From NCBI GenBank assembly GCA_937920085.1, contig CALETE010000033.1, positions 1 through 42,693 of the forward strand: a stretch of DNA of 42,693 nt, read 5' to 3'. The notes beneath the pieces are model-generated. The model did not search any database. It saw only the letters and a program-made list of their open reading frames with translations, and was not told the DNA's origin. How positions within the stretch are numbered: the first letter of the stretch is position 1; each line of letters starts with the position of its first letter. The DNA is from an uncultured Alphaproteobacteria bacterium. GTDB taxonomy: Bacteria > Pseudomonadota > Alphaproteobacteria > Caulobacterales > Caulobacteraceae. The translations under genes were made by a program, and so were the position numbers. Shown in pieces: positions 6,914 to 14,719 of this stretch.

Positions 6914-8806
6914 ATGAATTCTTCATCTCCCGCTGCACCCCAGGCCTTCGACCCCCGCCCGCGTATTCAGCAGGACGGCTTGGTGTTCGTCGATCTCGAC
7001 CATGACGGGGTCGTATCGCCCTATGAAGACTGGCGGCTGCCGGCGGCGGTCCGCGCCAAGGACCTGCTCGGCCGCATGACACTGGCTGAAAAGGTCGGCC
7101 AGATGTTGCATGGCACCCTGGCGGCCACCGGGCCGTGGGGCATGATGGGCCATGGTCCAGGCTATGACTTGGAAAAGTGCCAGGCCCTGATCCTGGACCG
7201 GGGCGTGACGGCGGCGATTACCCGATTGGTGGCAGATCCTGGGGTTTTTGCCGCTCAGAACAACGCCCTTCAGGCCATAGCGGCCCGGGGGCGGTTGGGC
7301 ATTCCCCTGGTGGTCAGCACAGACCCGCGCCACCACTTCCTATCGATCATCGGTGCCAGTGACGTGGCCCTCGGTTTTTCCCAGTGGCCAGAGACCCTGG
7401 GCCTTGGTGCGATCGGCGATATGGAGCTGGTCCGCCAGTTCGGTGACACTGTGCGCCAGGAATACCGGGCCGTCGGCATCCAAATGGCCCTGTCGCCCCA
7501 GGCGGACCTCGCCACCTCCCCCATGTGGCCGCGGATTGAAGGGACCTTCGGCGAAGATCCCAAGCTGGTTCGCGCCCTGACCGGCGCCTATGTGGAAGGG
7601 GTGCAGGGCGGGCGATCGGGCGTCACCGCCTCTGGCGTCGCCACGGTGGTCAAGCACTGGGTGGGCTATGGCGCCACCGAAGATGGCTTTGACGGTCACA
7701 ACAGCTATGGCCGCTATTCAGCCTTTCCGGGCGGTGCCTTCCAAGACCATGTGGACGCCTTCCTCGACGCCTTCGCCTTCAAGGTCGCAGGGGTGATGCC
7801 GACTTATAATATTCTCAAGGATGTGCTGGTGAACGGCCAGCCGGTGGAGCCGGTGGGGGCGGGCTTTAGCAAGCTCCTGCTCACCGACCTCCTGCGGGGG
7901 ACCTGCGGCTTTGACGGGGTACTGCTTTCCGACTGGGCGATTTCCAAGGACGCCAATTCGGCCTGCCTGACGGGCGAGCCACCCCAGAGACCCAACGACA
8001 TCGCCATGTCCTGGGGGGTGGAGCACCTGACCACCGTTGAGCGCGTGGCCCTCGGCGTCAATGCGGGCCTCGACCAGTTCGGCGGCGAGGACGATCCGGC
8101 CCTGCTGCTGGCGGCGATTGAGCAGGGGCTGATTTCCTTAGAGCGCGTGGATCAGTCGGCCTTGAGGGTCCTGACCCTGACCTTTGAACTTGGCCTCTTC
8201 GAGCAACCCTTCGTGGACGAGGCTCTCGCCGACAAGGTGGTCGGCTCGCAGGTCGCCCGCGAGGCTGGCCTCGCGGCCCAGAGGTCGTCCCTGGTCATGC
8301 TCAAGGACGCTCAGCTGACGGCCGACGATACGGTCTTCGTACACGGCATGAAGGACGAGGCCCTGCTAGCCCGGGGCCTGAAAACCACCTCAGATCCAGC
8401 CCAGGCCACAGCGGCCCTGGTCCGCGTCTCCACCCCTTATCAAACCCTGCACCCCACCTTCTTCTTCGGCAGCCGCCAGCATGAAGGGGACCTGGATTTC
8501 AAGGACGACAATCCCGACCTCGCCCTGCTGCGCAGTCTGCCCAAGGGCGTTCGCGTGATCCTGGTAGCCCACCTGGACCGCCCCGCCATCCTGACCAATG
8601 TCGCCCCCCTAGCCGACGGGCTCTATGCGGAGTTTGGAGTCAGCGACGGGGCCTTGCTGGACGTTCTGCTCGGCCAGGCGCCCTGCCAGGGCAAGCTGCC
8701 CTTCAGCCTGCCAAGGTCCATGGACGCGGTAAAACAGCGCCGCTGGGACCGTCCAAATGATGACTCGAACCCGCTGTTTTCCTTGGGGTTTGCGAGTCTA
8801 GCTTAA
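6914..8806 (+). CDS. Glycoside hydrolase family 3 (beta-glucosidase-like)
   Basis: A 630-aa GH3 enzyme from the ATG at 6914. An upstream in-frame TTG at 6851 adds 21 unlikely residues. The N-terminus holds an EF-hand-like DLDHDGVVSPYED (27-39), then RMTLAEKVGQM, the entry to the GH3 TIM barrel; this arrangement is seen in a known GH3 subfamily. The substrate-site motif KHWVGYGATEDG is present. The catalytic nucleophile is D340 in GVLLSDW. The C-terminal alpha/beta sandwich runs to the end, but no fibronectin III domain is present. No signal peptide is visible, so either it is cytoplasmic or the true start lies elsewhere. The substrate (glucoside, xyloside or other) cannot be read from sequence. 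It converges with the DoxX gene and overlaps it by 9 bases. Confidence 0.88.
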   Translation: MNSSSPAAPQAFDPRPRIQQDGLVFVDLDHDGVVSPYEDWRLPAAVRAKDLLGRMTLAEKVGQMLHGTLAATGPWGMMGHGPGYDLEKCQALILDRGVTAAITRLVADPGVFAAQNNALQAIAARGRLGIPLVVSTDPRHHFLSIIGASDVALGFSQWPETLGLGAIGDMELVRQFGDTVRQEYRAVGIQMALSPQADLATSPMWPRIEGTFGEDPKLVRALTGAYVEGVQGGRSGVTASGVATVVKHWVGYGATEDGFDGHNSYGRYSAFPGGAFQDHVDAFLDAFAFKVAGVMPTYNILKDVLVNGQPVEPVGAGFSKLLLTDLLRGTCGFDGVLLSDWAISKDANSACLTGEPPQRPNDIAMSWGVEHLTTVERVALGVNAGLDQFGGEDDPALLLAAIEQGLISLERVDQSALRVLTLTFELGLFEQPFVDEALADKVVGSQVAREAGLAAQRSSLVMLKDAQLTADDTVFVHGMKDEALLARGLKTTSDPAQATAALVRVSTPYQTLHPTFFFGSRQHEGDLDFKDDNPDLALLRSLPKGVRVILVAHLDRPAILTNVAPLADGLYAEFGVSDGALLDVLLGQAPCQGKLPFSLPRSMDAVKQRRWDRPNDDSNPLFSLGFASLA

Positions 8807-9181
8807 GGTGGCCGGCCGGCTAACCCACGCCACGAGAGCGACTAGCCCTACCAGCACGAAGACGTGGAAAAGGTCCCCGTGCAGCATGCCGACCTGAGCG
8901 ACCAGGGCGCCGGCGCAGATCCCAAACAGGGCGACGGCGCCGAGGAAAGCCGTACGCGGCCAGAGCAGGAGGGCCGAGCCCGCGACCTCAATGGCCCCCG
9001 TGACATATCGGAAGCCCTGGCCAAAGCCGATTTCCCCGAACTCGGCGACCATTTTCGGATTGCCTGAAAGCTTCAGATAGCCGGCGGCGAGGAAGGCGAG
9101 GGCCAGCAGGATCTTCAGGATCCAAAGGCCTATGCGGACCCAAGGGCCTTGTTGAGCGATGGTGGTGTATGGGTTGGTCAT
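8798..9181 (-). CDS. DoxX-family membrane protein
   Basis: A 127-aa protein with four hydrophobic helices. The family-typical first helix carries ALAFLAAGYLKLSG, and the family Gly-rich turn after helix one is present. DoxX proteins are small membrane components often next to oxidoreductases or redox-stress genes; the biochemical role is generally unknown. It is the last gene of the minus-strand operon, 14 bases after the amidohydrolase, so it is probably co-transcribed and may serve membrane redox coupling for that pathway (inference). Confidence 0.85.
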   Translation of the reverse strand: MTNPYTTIAQQGPWVRIGLWILKILLALAFLAAGYLKLSGNPKMVAEFGEIGFGQGFRYVTGAIEVAGSALLLWPRTAFLGAVALFGICAGALVAQVGMLHGDLFHVFVLVGLVALVAWVSRPATLS

Positions 9182-9195
9182 CTGAGGTCCAGGCC

Positions 9196-10152
9196 TTACA
9201 CGCCGAAATGCGGGAAGAGCGCCAGGGCGTGGTCACGGTCTATGCCGGCCTTGGTCTTGTCATCGAAGGTGTTCAGCCCGCCGAGGGCCATGACCTCCAG
9301 GCCGATCAGAGGCGCCGGAGCAAAGGGGAAGTCGCTGCCAAACAGGATGTGGCTGGGGTCGACGAGCTCCTTCAGGGCCGCCATGGCGAAGGGAGAGGGC
9401 GATAGGGCGGTGTCGAAATAGAACCGCTTCATATAGGTCAGAACGCCCTCAGGGGCCTTCTCCTGATAGTTCGGGAAGTTGTCGGCCAGGGCGACGCGCC
9501 AGGCGATGAAAGGAAGGAAGCCTCCGGCATGGGAGAAGATCCAGCGGATGTTTGGGTATTTCGCGGCCGTCCCGGTCAAGATCAGGTTGGTCGCCGCGCG
9601 CGTGGTGTCGCACAGGAACTCGATCATGAAGTTGGGGATGTTAAGACCGATCTGAGGGGTGGTCGGGTGCAAGTTGGGATGGACGAAGACCGTGGTCTTG
9701 CGGCGGTCCAGCTCGGCCATCAGCTCGTCGAAGGCCGGGTCGCCGAGGAACTGGCCCTCTGTGCTGCCCAGCAGGACGATCCCATCGGCCTTCAGGACGT
9801 CGAGGGCGTAGGCGGCTTCGGCGCAGGCGTGCTCAGTAAAGGGCATGGGCAAGACCGCGAAGGAGCCAAAGCGCCCCGGATGGTCCACGGCCATTTGGGC
9901 TGAGAACTCATTGCAAGCCCGGGCGAGATCCTTGGCTTCCTGCTCGTCTCCGAAATAGACGCCCGGCGCCGAGAGGGAGGTGATGGCCGTCTGGATATTG
10001 TTCATCTCCAGAACGGCCATGGATTGATCCACCGTCCATTTGGGCAGGGGCGTGCCTGCCACCTCAGTAATGCCTCGCGCTTCCATGGCCCGGGTAAAGG
10101 CCGGTGGAATGACATGGTGGTGGACGTCGATACGACCTGCAGACCCAGTCAT
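9196..10152 (-). CDS. Amidohydrolase 2 / ACMSD-type metal-dependent decarboxylase
   Basis: A 318-aa TIM-barrel enzyme of the ACMSD / gamma-resorcylate decarboxylase group. Metal and catalytic residues are visible: HHH at 11-13 (the HxH motif, followed by VIPP), H158 in FVHPN, H208 in FSHAGG and D274 in FGSDFPF. Members perform non-oxidative decarboxylation of aromatic or muconate-type acids (aminocarboxymuconate semialdehyde, 2,6-dihydroxybenzoate, 5-carboxyvanillate), or hydrolysis. The ATG is preceded by GAGGAAA. Its place between a VOC ring-cleavage-like enzyme and DoxX in one operon supports a catabolic decarboxylase. The exact substrate is not determinable. Confidence 0.88.
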   Translation of the reverse strand: MTGSAGRIDVHHHVIPPAFTRAMEARGITEVAGTPLPKWTVDQSMAVLEMNNIQTAITSLSAPGVYFGDEQEAKDLARACNEFSAQMAVDHPGRFGSFAVLPMPFTEHACAEAAYALDVLKADGIVLLGSTEGQFLGDPAFDELMAELDRRKTTVFVHPNLHPTTPQIGLNIPNFMIEFLCDTTRAATNLILTGTAAKYPNIRWIFSHAGGFLPFIAWRVALADNFPNYQEKAPEGVLTYMKRFYFDTALSPSPFAMAALKELVDPSHILFGSDFPFAPAPLIGLEVMALGGLNTFDDKTKAGIDRDHALALFPHFGV

Positions 10153-10200
10153 GGGGTTTCCTCTTCAATCTTGTTTTTTGGGGATCGCCGGCTGCGTCGC

Positions 10201-10890
10201 TTAGTGGGTGACCTTCACCGGCGGCTCGGCCTCGCGTGTGATCTCAGTGAACACGTCGTCGGGCAGGCCCAGCATGTGCTGATACATTTCCGGCGGGAAA
10301 TGCGGATGCGGCTTGGCCGGGTCGTAGGTTGGCTGCGGGATGGCGCCGCCCTGGCCTGCGAAGGCGGCGGGCTTGACGAAGGCGGCGAGATCCTCGGCGG
10401 TGACGCCTGTGAAGGTCATGACCTCAGGGTCGACCCAAGCGTCCGGATTGAGGTCGGCCGTATAGGTGGAAACCTCGAGGGACAGGTCCTCCAGACCGGC
10501 GAAATAGATCGACTTACAGAAGCCGTGATCCATGGGCCCAACGACATTGATGCCCCGCGACCGGATGCGGTCGCGCATGTTCAGCAGCTCGTCTTCGCTG
10601 TCTACATTGAGGGCTAGGTGCTGCAGGGTGCCAGGCGCAGACGAGTTCAAGGCCGTGCCCGGATGGGTCACGCCGATGGTCCGGGGGATGGTCTTGTTTT
10701 CCGGGGTCTGGACGAAGGCGATGGCGCACTTGTCGTTCAGCTTAAGGAAGCCATGCACGGTCTTTTCCGCCCCGTGCATCCAGTAGAGGGCCATAAGCTC
10801 CATGCCGAGCACGTCGGTGAAGTAGGCGATCTGGCTCTTGATATCGCCGGTGGAGAGGGCCAGGTGGTGAAGGGCGTTGGGCTTGGTCAT
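10201..10890 (-). CDS. VOC-superfamily protein, extradiol ring-cleavage dioxygenase-like
   Basis: A 229-aa protein made of two VOC (glyoxalase/bleomycin/dioxygenase) modules. The metal set expected of a type I extradiol dioxygenase is present: His at 8 or 9 (LHHLALSTGD), H91 (LQHLALNVD) and E139 (LSLEV). The C-terminal tail of about 75 residues, Pro- and His-rich, is an extension on the core fold. Such enzymes open a catechol-type ring or act as related dioxygenases. The ATG has GGGAG upstream. It is in the middle of the minus-strand operon, 14 bases after the alpha/beta hydrolase and 48 before the amidohydrolase. Dioxygenase activity is inferred from the metal triad and context; a lyase or isomerase role cannot be excluded. 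Confidence 0.82.
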   Translation of the reverse strand: MTKPNALHHLALSTGDIKSQIAYFTDVLGMELMALYWMHGAEKTVHGFLKLNDKCAIAFVQTPENKTIPRTIGVTHPGTALNSSAPGTLQHLALNVDSEDELLNMRDRIRSRGINVVGPMDHGFCKSIYFAGLEDLSLEVSTYTADLNPDAWVDPEVMTFTGVTAEDLAAFVKPAAFAGQGGAIPQPTYDPAKPHPHFPPEMYQHMLGLPDDVFTEITREAEPPVKVTH

Positions 10891-10904
10891 GAGGGGGGCT
10901 CCCG

Positions 10905-11726
10905 TCAGATGTTGGCCAGCACGAAGTCGTGCACGGCGTCGGAGAATTGGGCGGTGTGGAACAGCATCAGCTGGTGGCTGGCGCCTTCGAAGATCTTCAG
11001 TTCGACCGGGCCGGCTATGCTGTCGGCGGCCATCTTCATGACGAAGGGCGGGAAGGTCGGGTCCTTCTCGCCAGCGGTCACCAGGATCGGCTTGGTGTTC
11101 TGGGAGGCCGGGACCTTGGGCTGGTGCTGGAAGATGGTGGCCCAGGAGGCCAGGTCGTAATTCCAGGTGTTCCAGGGATCGAGGCGCTTTTGCTCGCCGG
11201 CTCCGGCATAGCCGTAGTCCTCGTCGAAGTTGAAAAGGATGCTGACATCCACCCGGGCGGCCCTGCCGAGCTGGGCGATGGCCTCCTTGAAGCCGTCCGT
11301 CCGCCAGGGCCCAGCCCGCATCTCGATGACGGCGGCCGAGGGAATGACCGGCGAGCCCATCAGAATGGCCCCGGTGATGGCGTCAGAGTGGAGGGCCGAA
11401 AACGCCGCCGCCACGCCCAGGCTCGAGCCCAGGGTAAAGACCGGCAGGCCTGTGGTCTTCTTCACATGCTCGGCGTAGGTGACCGAAGCCTGAGCCCATT
11501 CATCCAGGGTCCACTGACCCCGTGGGCGGTTCATGGTCGACTTGCCGTGGCCTGGGGCGGAGTAAGACCAGATGTCCGCGCCCCGGGCCGCGTGGTGGGT
11601 GCAGAAGACGTCATAAATGCCGCCGTGGCTGGCTATGCCGTGGGAGATGACCAGGGCGTATTTGGGGTCATCGCCGCGATATCGGACGGCGTGCAGTTCT
11701 TCGACAATGTGCTCTTCGCGCAGCAT
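10905..11726 (-). CDS. Alpha/beta hydrolase (serine hydrolase, monoglyceride lipase-like)
   Basis: A 273-aa alpha/beta hydrolase with the oxyanion region SHGIASHGG and the nucleophile elbow G-S-S-L-G (S102). A late Asp in GEKDPTF and a catalytic His in GASHQLM complete the triad. The fold resembles lysophospholipase/monoacylglycerol lipase-like Hydrolase_4 proteins. The operon context next to a ring-cleavage-type VOC protein suggests it could hydrolyse a ring-opened or ester intermediate (inference). Strong AAGGAG before the ATG. No signal peptide, so it acts in the cytoplasm. Confidence 0.85.
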   Translation of the reverse strand: MLREEHIVEELHAVRYRGDDPKYALVISHGIASHGGIYDVFCTHHAARGADIWSYSAPGHGKSTMNRPRGQWTLDEWAQASVTYAEHVKKTTGLPVFTLGSSLGVAAAFSALHSDAITGAILMGSPVIPSAAVIEMRAGPWRTDGFKEAIAQLGRAARVDVSILFNFDEDYGYAGAGEQKRLDPWNTWNYDLASWATIFQHQPKVPASQNTKPILVTAGEKDPTFPPFVMKMAADSIAGPVELKIFEGASHQLMLFHTAQFSDAVHDFVLANI

Positions 11727-11748
11727 TTACGGCTCCTTTGGTTCGGCC

Positions 11749-12831
11749 CTAGAGGCCGAATTCCTTGTGGTATCGGGGGATGAAGAGGGACTTGCCCTTA
11801 ATCAGGCGGGTCAGGAATGGCCCCACAGTGAGCCCCCCCTTGGTGATGGGCAGGACGCTGGCCCCCTTGCGGGCGCCCAGGGGAACCAGGATGGGGGACG
11901 CAGGCCAGGGGCTATAGGTCGGGAGGGTGTCGATCCCCTGGCCGGCGCTTAGGGCCTCTAGGGTCTTGGCCAACCAGGGCGCCTGACGAGAGGATGCGAC
12001 TATGGTCATGAGGTCGCCATTCGCCGCCATGTCCCCGAAGGCGAAGACGGTCTTGAGCCCTGCAGGTCGCATCCAGCCATCCACCTCGACCCGACCTAGC
12101 CGGTCGAACCGGGCTCCGGTCTGACCCGCCATCAGGCCTGCCTCTGGTCGGGCGCCCAGGGCCGGAATGACCAGGTCTGCAGCAAGGGTTTCCCCAGATT
12201 CAAACCGCACCGGTCCTGGGTGGGGTCTGTCGAGGTTTGAAATGCGCGCCTTGGCGCTGGCCTTCAGGGTGACCCCCATGGCCTTCAGATCCGCCGCCAG
12301 TTTCTGACCCAGGCCAGGGGGGAAGTCTGGGAAAAGGCGGCTGGTGGCCGACACTAGGGTGATGAACTTGCCCGTCAGGGTCGAGGCGATCTCCCCGGCC
12401 ATTTCAACGCCCACAGCCCCAGCGCCGACAATGACGATGGATCTGGTGTCCTTGATGGCGGCCTGCACCGACGCCGACTCCTTGCGGAAATCCTCCGCCT
12501 TGTCGGTCATCGGCTTAAAGGGCGCGGCATAGCCGGACCCAGTGGCCAGGACCACGTAGTCCCCCTGCAGGGTCTTGCCAGACGCCAGGTCGACGGCGCC
12601 CTCCGACACCTTGGTCACCCGATCGCGGATGACCTGGCCTCGGGCCAGCAGGCGGTCATAGGGAAGGATGATCTGATTTAGGAGGGTCGGCTCCACCAGG
12701 GCGCGGATCGCCGCCACATTGTGAATAAAGGCCTCCCGCGGCTCCACAAGAACCACATCGAATCCGGGGTCCAAGGCCCTCGCCAGGGTGGTCCCGGCAT
12801 AGCCGCCGCCGACAATGATGACGCGCTTCAT
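11749..12831 (-). CDS. FAD-dependent NAD(P)H oxidoreductase (AIFM2/FSP1-like)
   Basis: A 360-aa two-dinucleotide-binding-domain flavoprotein. The FAD Rossmann motif VIIVGGGYAGTTLA is at 4-17. The second nucleotide fold has SIVIVGAGAVGVEMAGEI (about 130-147), and the FAD-closing region reads VFAFGDMAA. The overall layout is that of type II NADH dehydrogenases and AIF-M2 proteins, which reduce quinones or other acceptors with NAD(P)H. The ATG has GGAGAT upstream. In this operon it could recycle a quinone or reduce a pathway intermediate (inference). Confidence 0.86.
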   Translation of the reverse strand: MKRVIIVGGGYAGTTLARALDPGFDVVLVEPREAFIHNVAAIRALVEPTLLNQIILPYDRLLARGQVIRDRVTKVSEGAVDLASGKTLQGDYVVLATGSGYAAPFKPMTDKAEDFRKESASVQAAIKDTRSIVIVGAGAVGVEMAGEIASTLTGKFITLVSATSRLFPDFPPGLGQKLAADLKAMGVTLKASAKARISNLDRPHPGPVRFESGETLAADLVIPALGARPEAGLMAGQTGARFDRLGRVEVDGWMRPAGLKTVFAFGDMAANGDLMTIVASSRQAPWLAKTLEALSAGQGIDTLPTYSPWPASPILVPLGARKGASVLPITKGGLTVGPFLTRLIKGKSLFIPRYHKEFGL

Positions 12832-12862
12832 GGCGTGATATCTCCAGATGGCCTTGGGGTCC

Positions 12863-14014
12863 TCACCAGGCGGCCTCCAGGATTTGGGTGATGTCCGCGG
12901 CCGTGGTGATGGGGCGAGGGTTGGTTCTGACCCAACGGTTCTGCAGGGAGGTCTGGGCGATGAGGGGCAGTTGGTCTTGGGTCACTCCAGCGTCCCGAAG
13001 GCGCTGAGGCAGGCCAAGATCCTGCAAGAGGTTCCGGACCCCCTGGCTGGCGGACAGAGAGCCCAGGGTCGCAGCTATTCGGGTCTGGGCCTGGCGGGTG
13101 TGGGCATGGTTCCAGTCGAGGACAGCAGGCAGCAGGACGCAGGAGCAGACCCCGTGGGGAACGCCCGCGACGGCGCCCAGCTGATGGCCTATGCCGTGGC
13201 TGGCGCCAAAGGGGGTGCGGTCGAGGCCAGACGAGGCGAGCCAGACAGCCTGCTGCGCCTTTAGCCGGGCCGTCAGATCCTCTGGGTCGGCCGCCGTGGC
13301 GCGCAGGGAGGCTGTGAGCTGGGCCAGACCCTCCAAAGCCAAGGCGTCGGTATAGGGGGTGGGCGCCACCGAACAGAGTGTCTCTATGGCGTGGTCGACC
13401 GCTCTGACGCCTGTGGAAAGCCAGAGATCGCGGGGTGTGTGGCGGGTGAGGCCAGGGTCGAGAATGACCTCCACAGGGCCTATGCCAGGGCCTGCCACCC
13501 CACCCTTGATCTGGGTCTCCGGATCGGTCAGCCCGGCGAGGTCGGAGAACTCTGCGCCGGACAAGGTGGTGGGCACGGCGATCTGGCGGACAGGTGGCGT
13601 CGTCCACCCGGCCGGCTTGCCCGAAACATCGAGGGCGCGGGCTGCGCCAGAGGCCAGGACGGCTAGGGCGACCTTCACCGTATCTATGGGCGATCCCCCG
13701 CCGAAGGCTGCCACCAGGTCGGCGCCAGTGTCCCGCATGAGGTCGACGAGAGTGTCCACCGTCGGCGCGGGGGTGTGGGCTTGGACACCGTCAAACAGGC
13801 CGACGCACAGGGGGCCAAGGTCGGCCGCCGTTTGTTCGGGAACGTCAGACGCGCGCCTAAGGGATGGGGAGGTGACGATCAGCACCCGCTGGGCGCCGCG
13901 CCGCGGGGCTGCGGCGCACACGGCCGAACTCGCGGGCTCGCCCCAGCTCACCCGGGCAAGCCCGGTAAAGCTATAGGCGCCTGACAGCGAATTGTTTGTC
14001 GACGCCGAACCCAA
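12863..14014 (-). CDS. Iron-containing alcohol dehydrogenase, maleylacetate reductase-like
   Basis: A 383-aa group III (Fe-dependent) dehydrogenase. The NAD-binding loop is FGGGSPIDTVK; then PTTLSGAEFSDLAG, and the metal site includes H208 (AVDHAIETL) and the later HGIGHQLGAVAGVPHG. The pattern AVDHAIETLCS with PTTLSGAE is typical of maleylacetate reductases, which complete hydroxyquinol, resorcinol and related ring-degradation routes by making 3-oxoadipate. It is the first gene of the operon. The start is a TTG at 14014 with GGGAG 8 bases upstream, inside the operator region, giving a leader of only about 20 bases from the predicted transcription start. Maleylacetate as substrate is the likeliest reading but other Fe-ADH activities are possible. 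Confidence 0.85.
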   Translation of the reverse strand: MGSASTNNSLSGAYSFTGLARVSWGEPASSAVCAAAPRRGAQRVLIVTSPSLRRASDVPEQTAADLGPLCVGLFDGVQAHTPAPTVDTLVDLMRDTGADLVAAFGGGSPIDTVKVALAVLASGAARALDVSGKPAGWTTPPVRQIAVPTTLSGAEFSDLAGLTDPETQIKGGVAGPGIGPVEVILDPGLTRHTPRDLWLSTGVRAVDHAIETLCSVAPTPYTDALALEGLAQLTASLRATAADPEDLTARLKAQQAVWLASSGLDRTPFGASHGIGHQLGAVAGVPHGVCSCVLLPAVLDWNHAHTRQAQTRIAATLGSLSASQGVRNLLQDLGLPQRLRDAGVTQDQLPLIAQTSLQNRWVRTNPRPITTAADITQILEAAW

Positions 14015-14024
14015 GAGGTCGCTC

Positions 14025-14042
14025 CCTGATCGTTTGATCAGG
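14025..14042. promoter_or_regulatory. TetR operator O1 (perfect inverted repeat)
   Basis: CCTGATC, four bases GTTT, GATCAGG: a perfect 7+7 palindrome between the divergent tetR and Fe-ADH genes. It covers the predicted transcription start and the ribosome binding site of the minus-strand operon, so bound repressor would block both. Confidence 0.7.
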
Positions 14043-14070
14043 ACTATACAGACCCTGATCGATTGATCAA
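14043..14070 (-). promoter_or_regulatory. Predicted sigma70-type promoter of the catabolic operon
   Basis: Read on the minus strand, TTGATC (14070-14065), a 16-base spacer and TATAGT (14048-14043). Transcription would begin near 14036, about 22 bases before the TTG start of the Fe-ADH gene. The -35 box is part of operator O2, and O1 begins right after the -10 box. Confidence 0.55.
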
Positions 14071-14071
14071 G
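14054..14071. promoter_or_regulatory. TetR operator O2
   Basis: CTGATC, four bases GATT, GATCAA: the same palindrome as O1 with one mismatch, centred 29 bp away, about three helical turns. The duplicated site fits dimers binding side by side on one DNA face. Confidence 0.65.
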
Positions 14072-14097
14072 ACGGGCGCAATTGCTATTCGGAGCCC

Positions 14098-14718
14098 ATG
14101 ACCGCCGCCAAGTCCAAGTCCGTAACGCCCATCGCTTCCCAGGAGGCCCGCGAGCGGATCATCGCCGCAGCGCTAAGGGCCTTCGCGACAGCGGGCTTTG
14201 AGGGCGCCTCAACCCGCCAGATCGCCACAGAGGCGGGGGTCGCCCAGAGCCTGTTGCTCTATCATTTCGGGTCGAAGGACGCCCTTTGGCGGGCCGTGAT
14301 GGACAAGCTGTTCGAGGGCGTGTCGGTCCGTATGGCTGAGGCCCTACGCCAAACCCGCGGCGGGTCGGTGAAGGATCAGCTCTTGGCCATGATCCGGGGC
14401 TTCATCGCCATCTGCGCCGAAGATGCGGACATCCACCGGATTATGACTATTGAGGGCCGTCAGCCATCAGAGCGCTTGAAATGGTTAGTGGATCGGCACC
14501 TACGCGTAGGTCACCGTCAGGCCTGCGACCTGATCGCCCGCGGTCAAAAGGACGGCAGTGTCCGCCAGGGCGACCCGACCTTGCTCTATTACAGCTTCAT
14601 CGCCATCGCCGGGACGGCCTTTAGCTTGGCGCCTGAAATCGCGCTTCTGACCCCAGACAAAGAGGTCGTGTCGGCTGGCGCCATTGAGAGCCTGATCGAG
14701 GCCCTGATCTTCCTCTGA
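14098..14718 (+). CDS. TetR-family transcriptional regulator
   Basis: A 206-aa regulator. The N-terminal DNA-binding domain includes ASTRQIATEAGVAQSLLLYH with the recognition helix at about 40-65. The remainder is an all-helical ligand-binding domain (TetR_C type, about 80-206). Divergent from the catabolic operon, with two palindromic operators in the 83-base gap, so it most likely represses that operon and itself until a pathway compound binds. CGGAGC precedes the ATG. It converges with the K+ channel gene, one base apart. Confidence 0.9.
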   Translation: MTAAKSKSVTPIASQEARERIIAAALRAFATAGFEGASTRQIATEAGVAQSLLLYHFGSKDALWRAVMDKLFEGVSVRMAEALRQTRGGSVKDQLLAMIRGFIAICAEDADIHRIMTIEGRQPSERLKWLVDRHLRVGHRQACDLIARGQKDGSVRQGDPTLLYYSFIAIAGTAFSLAPEIALLTPDKEVVSAGAIESLIEALIFL

Positions 14719-14719
14719 C

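Noticed and set aside
10929..11783. 284-codon open frame opposite the alpha/beta hydrolase
   Set aside because: Antisense shadow; the hydrolase motifs and SD sequences support the minus strand.
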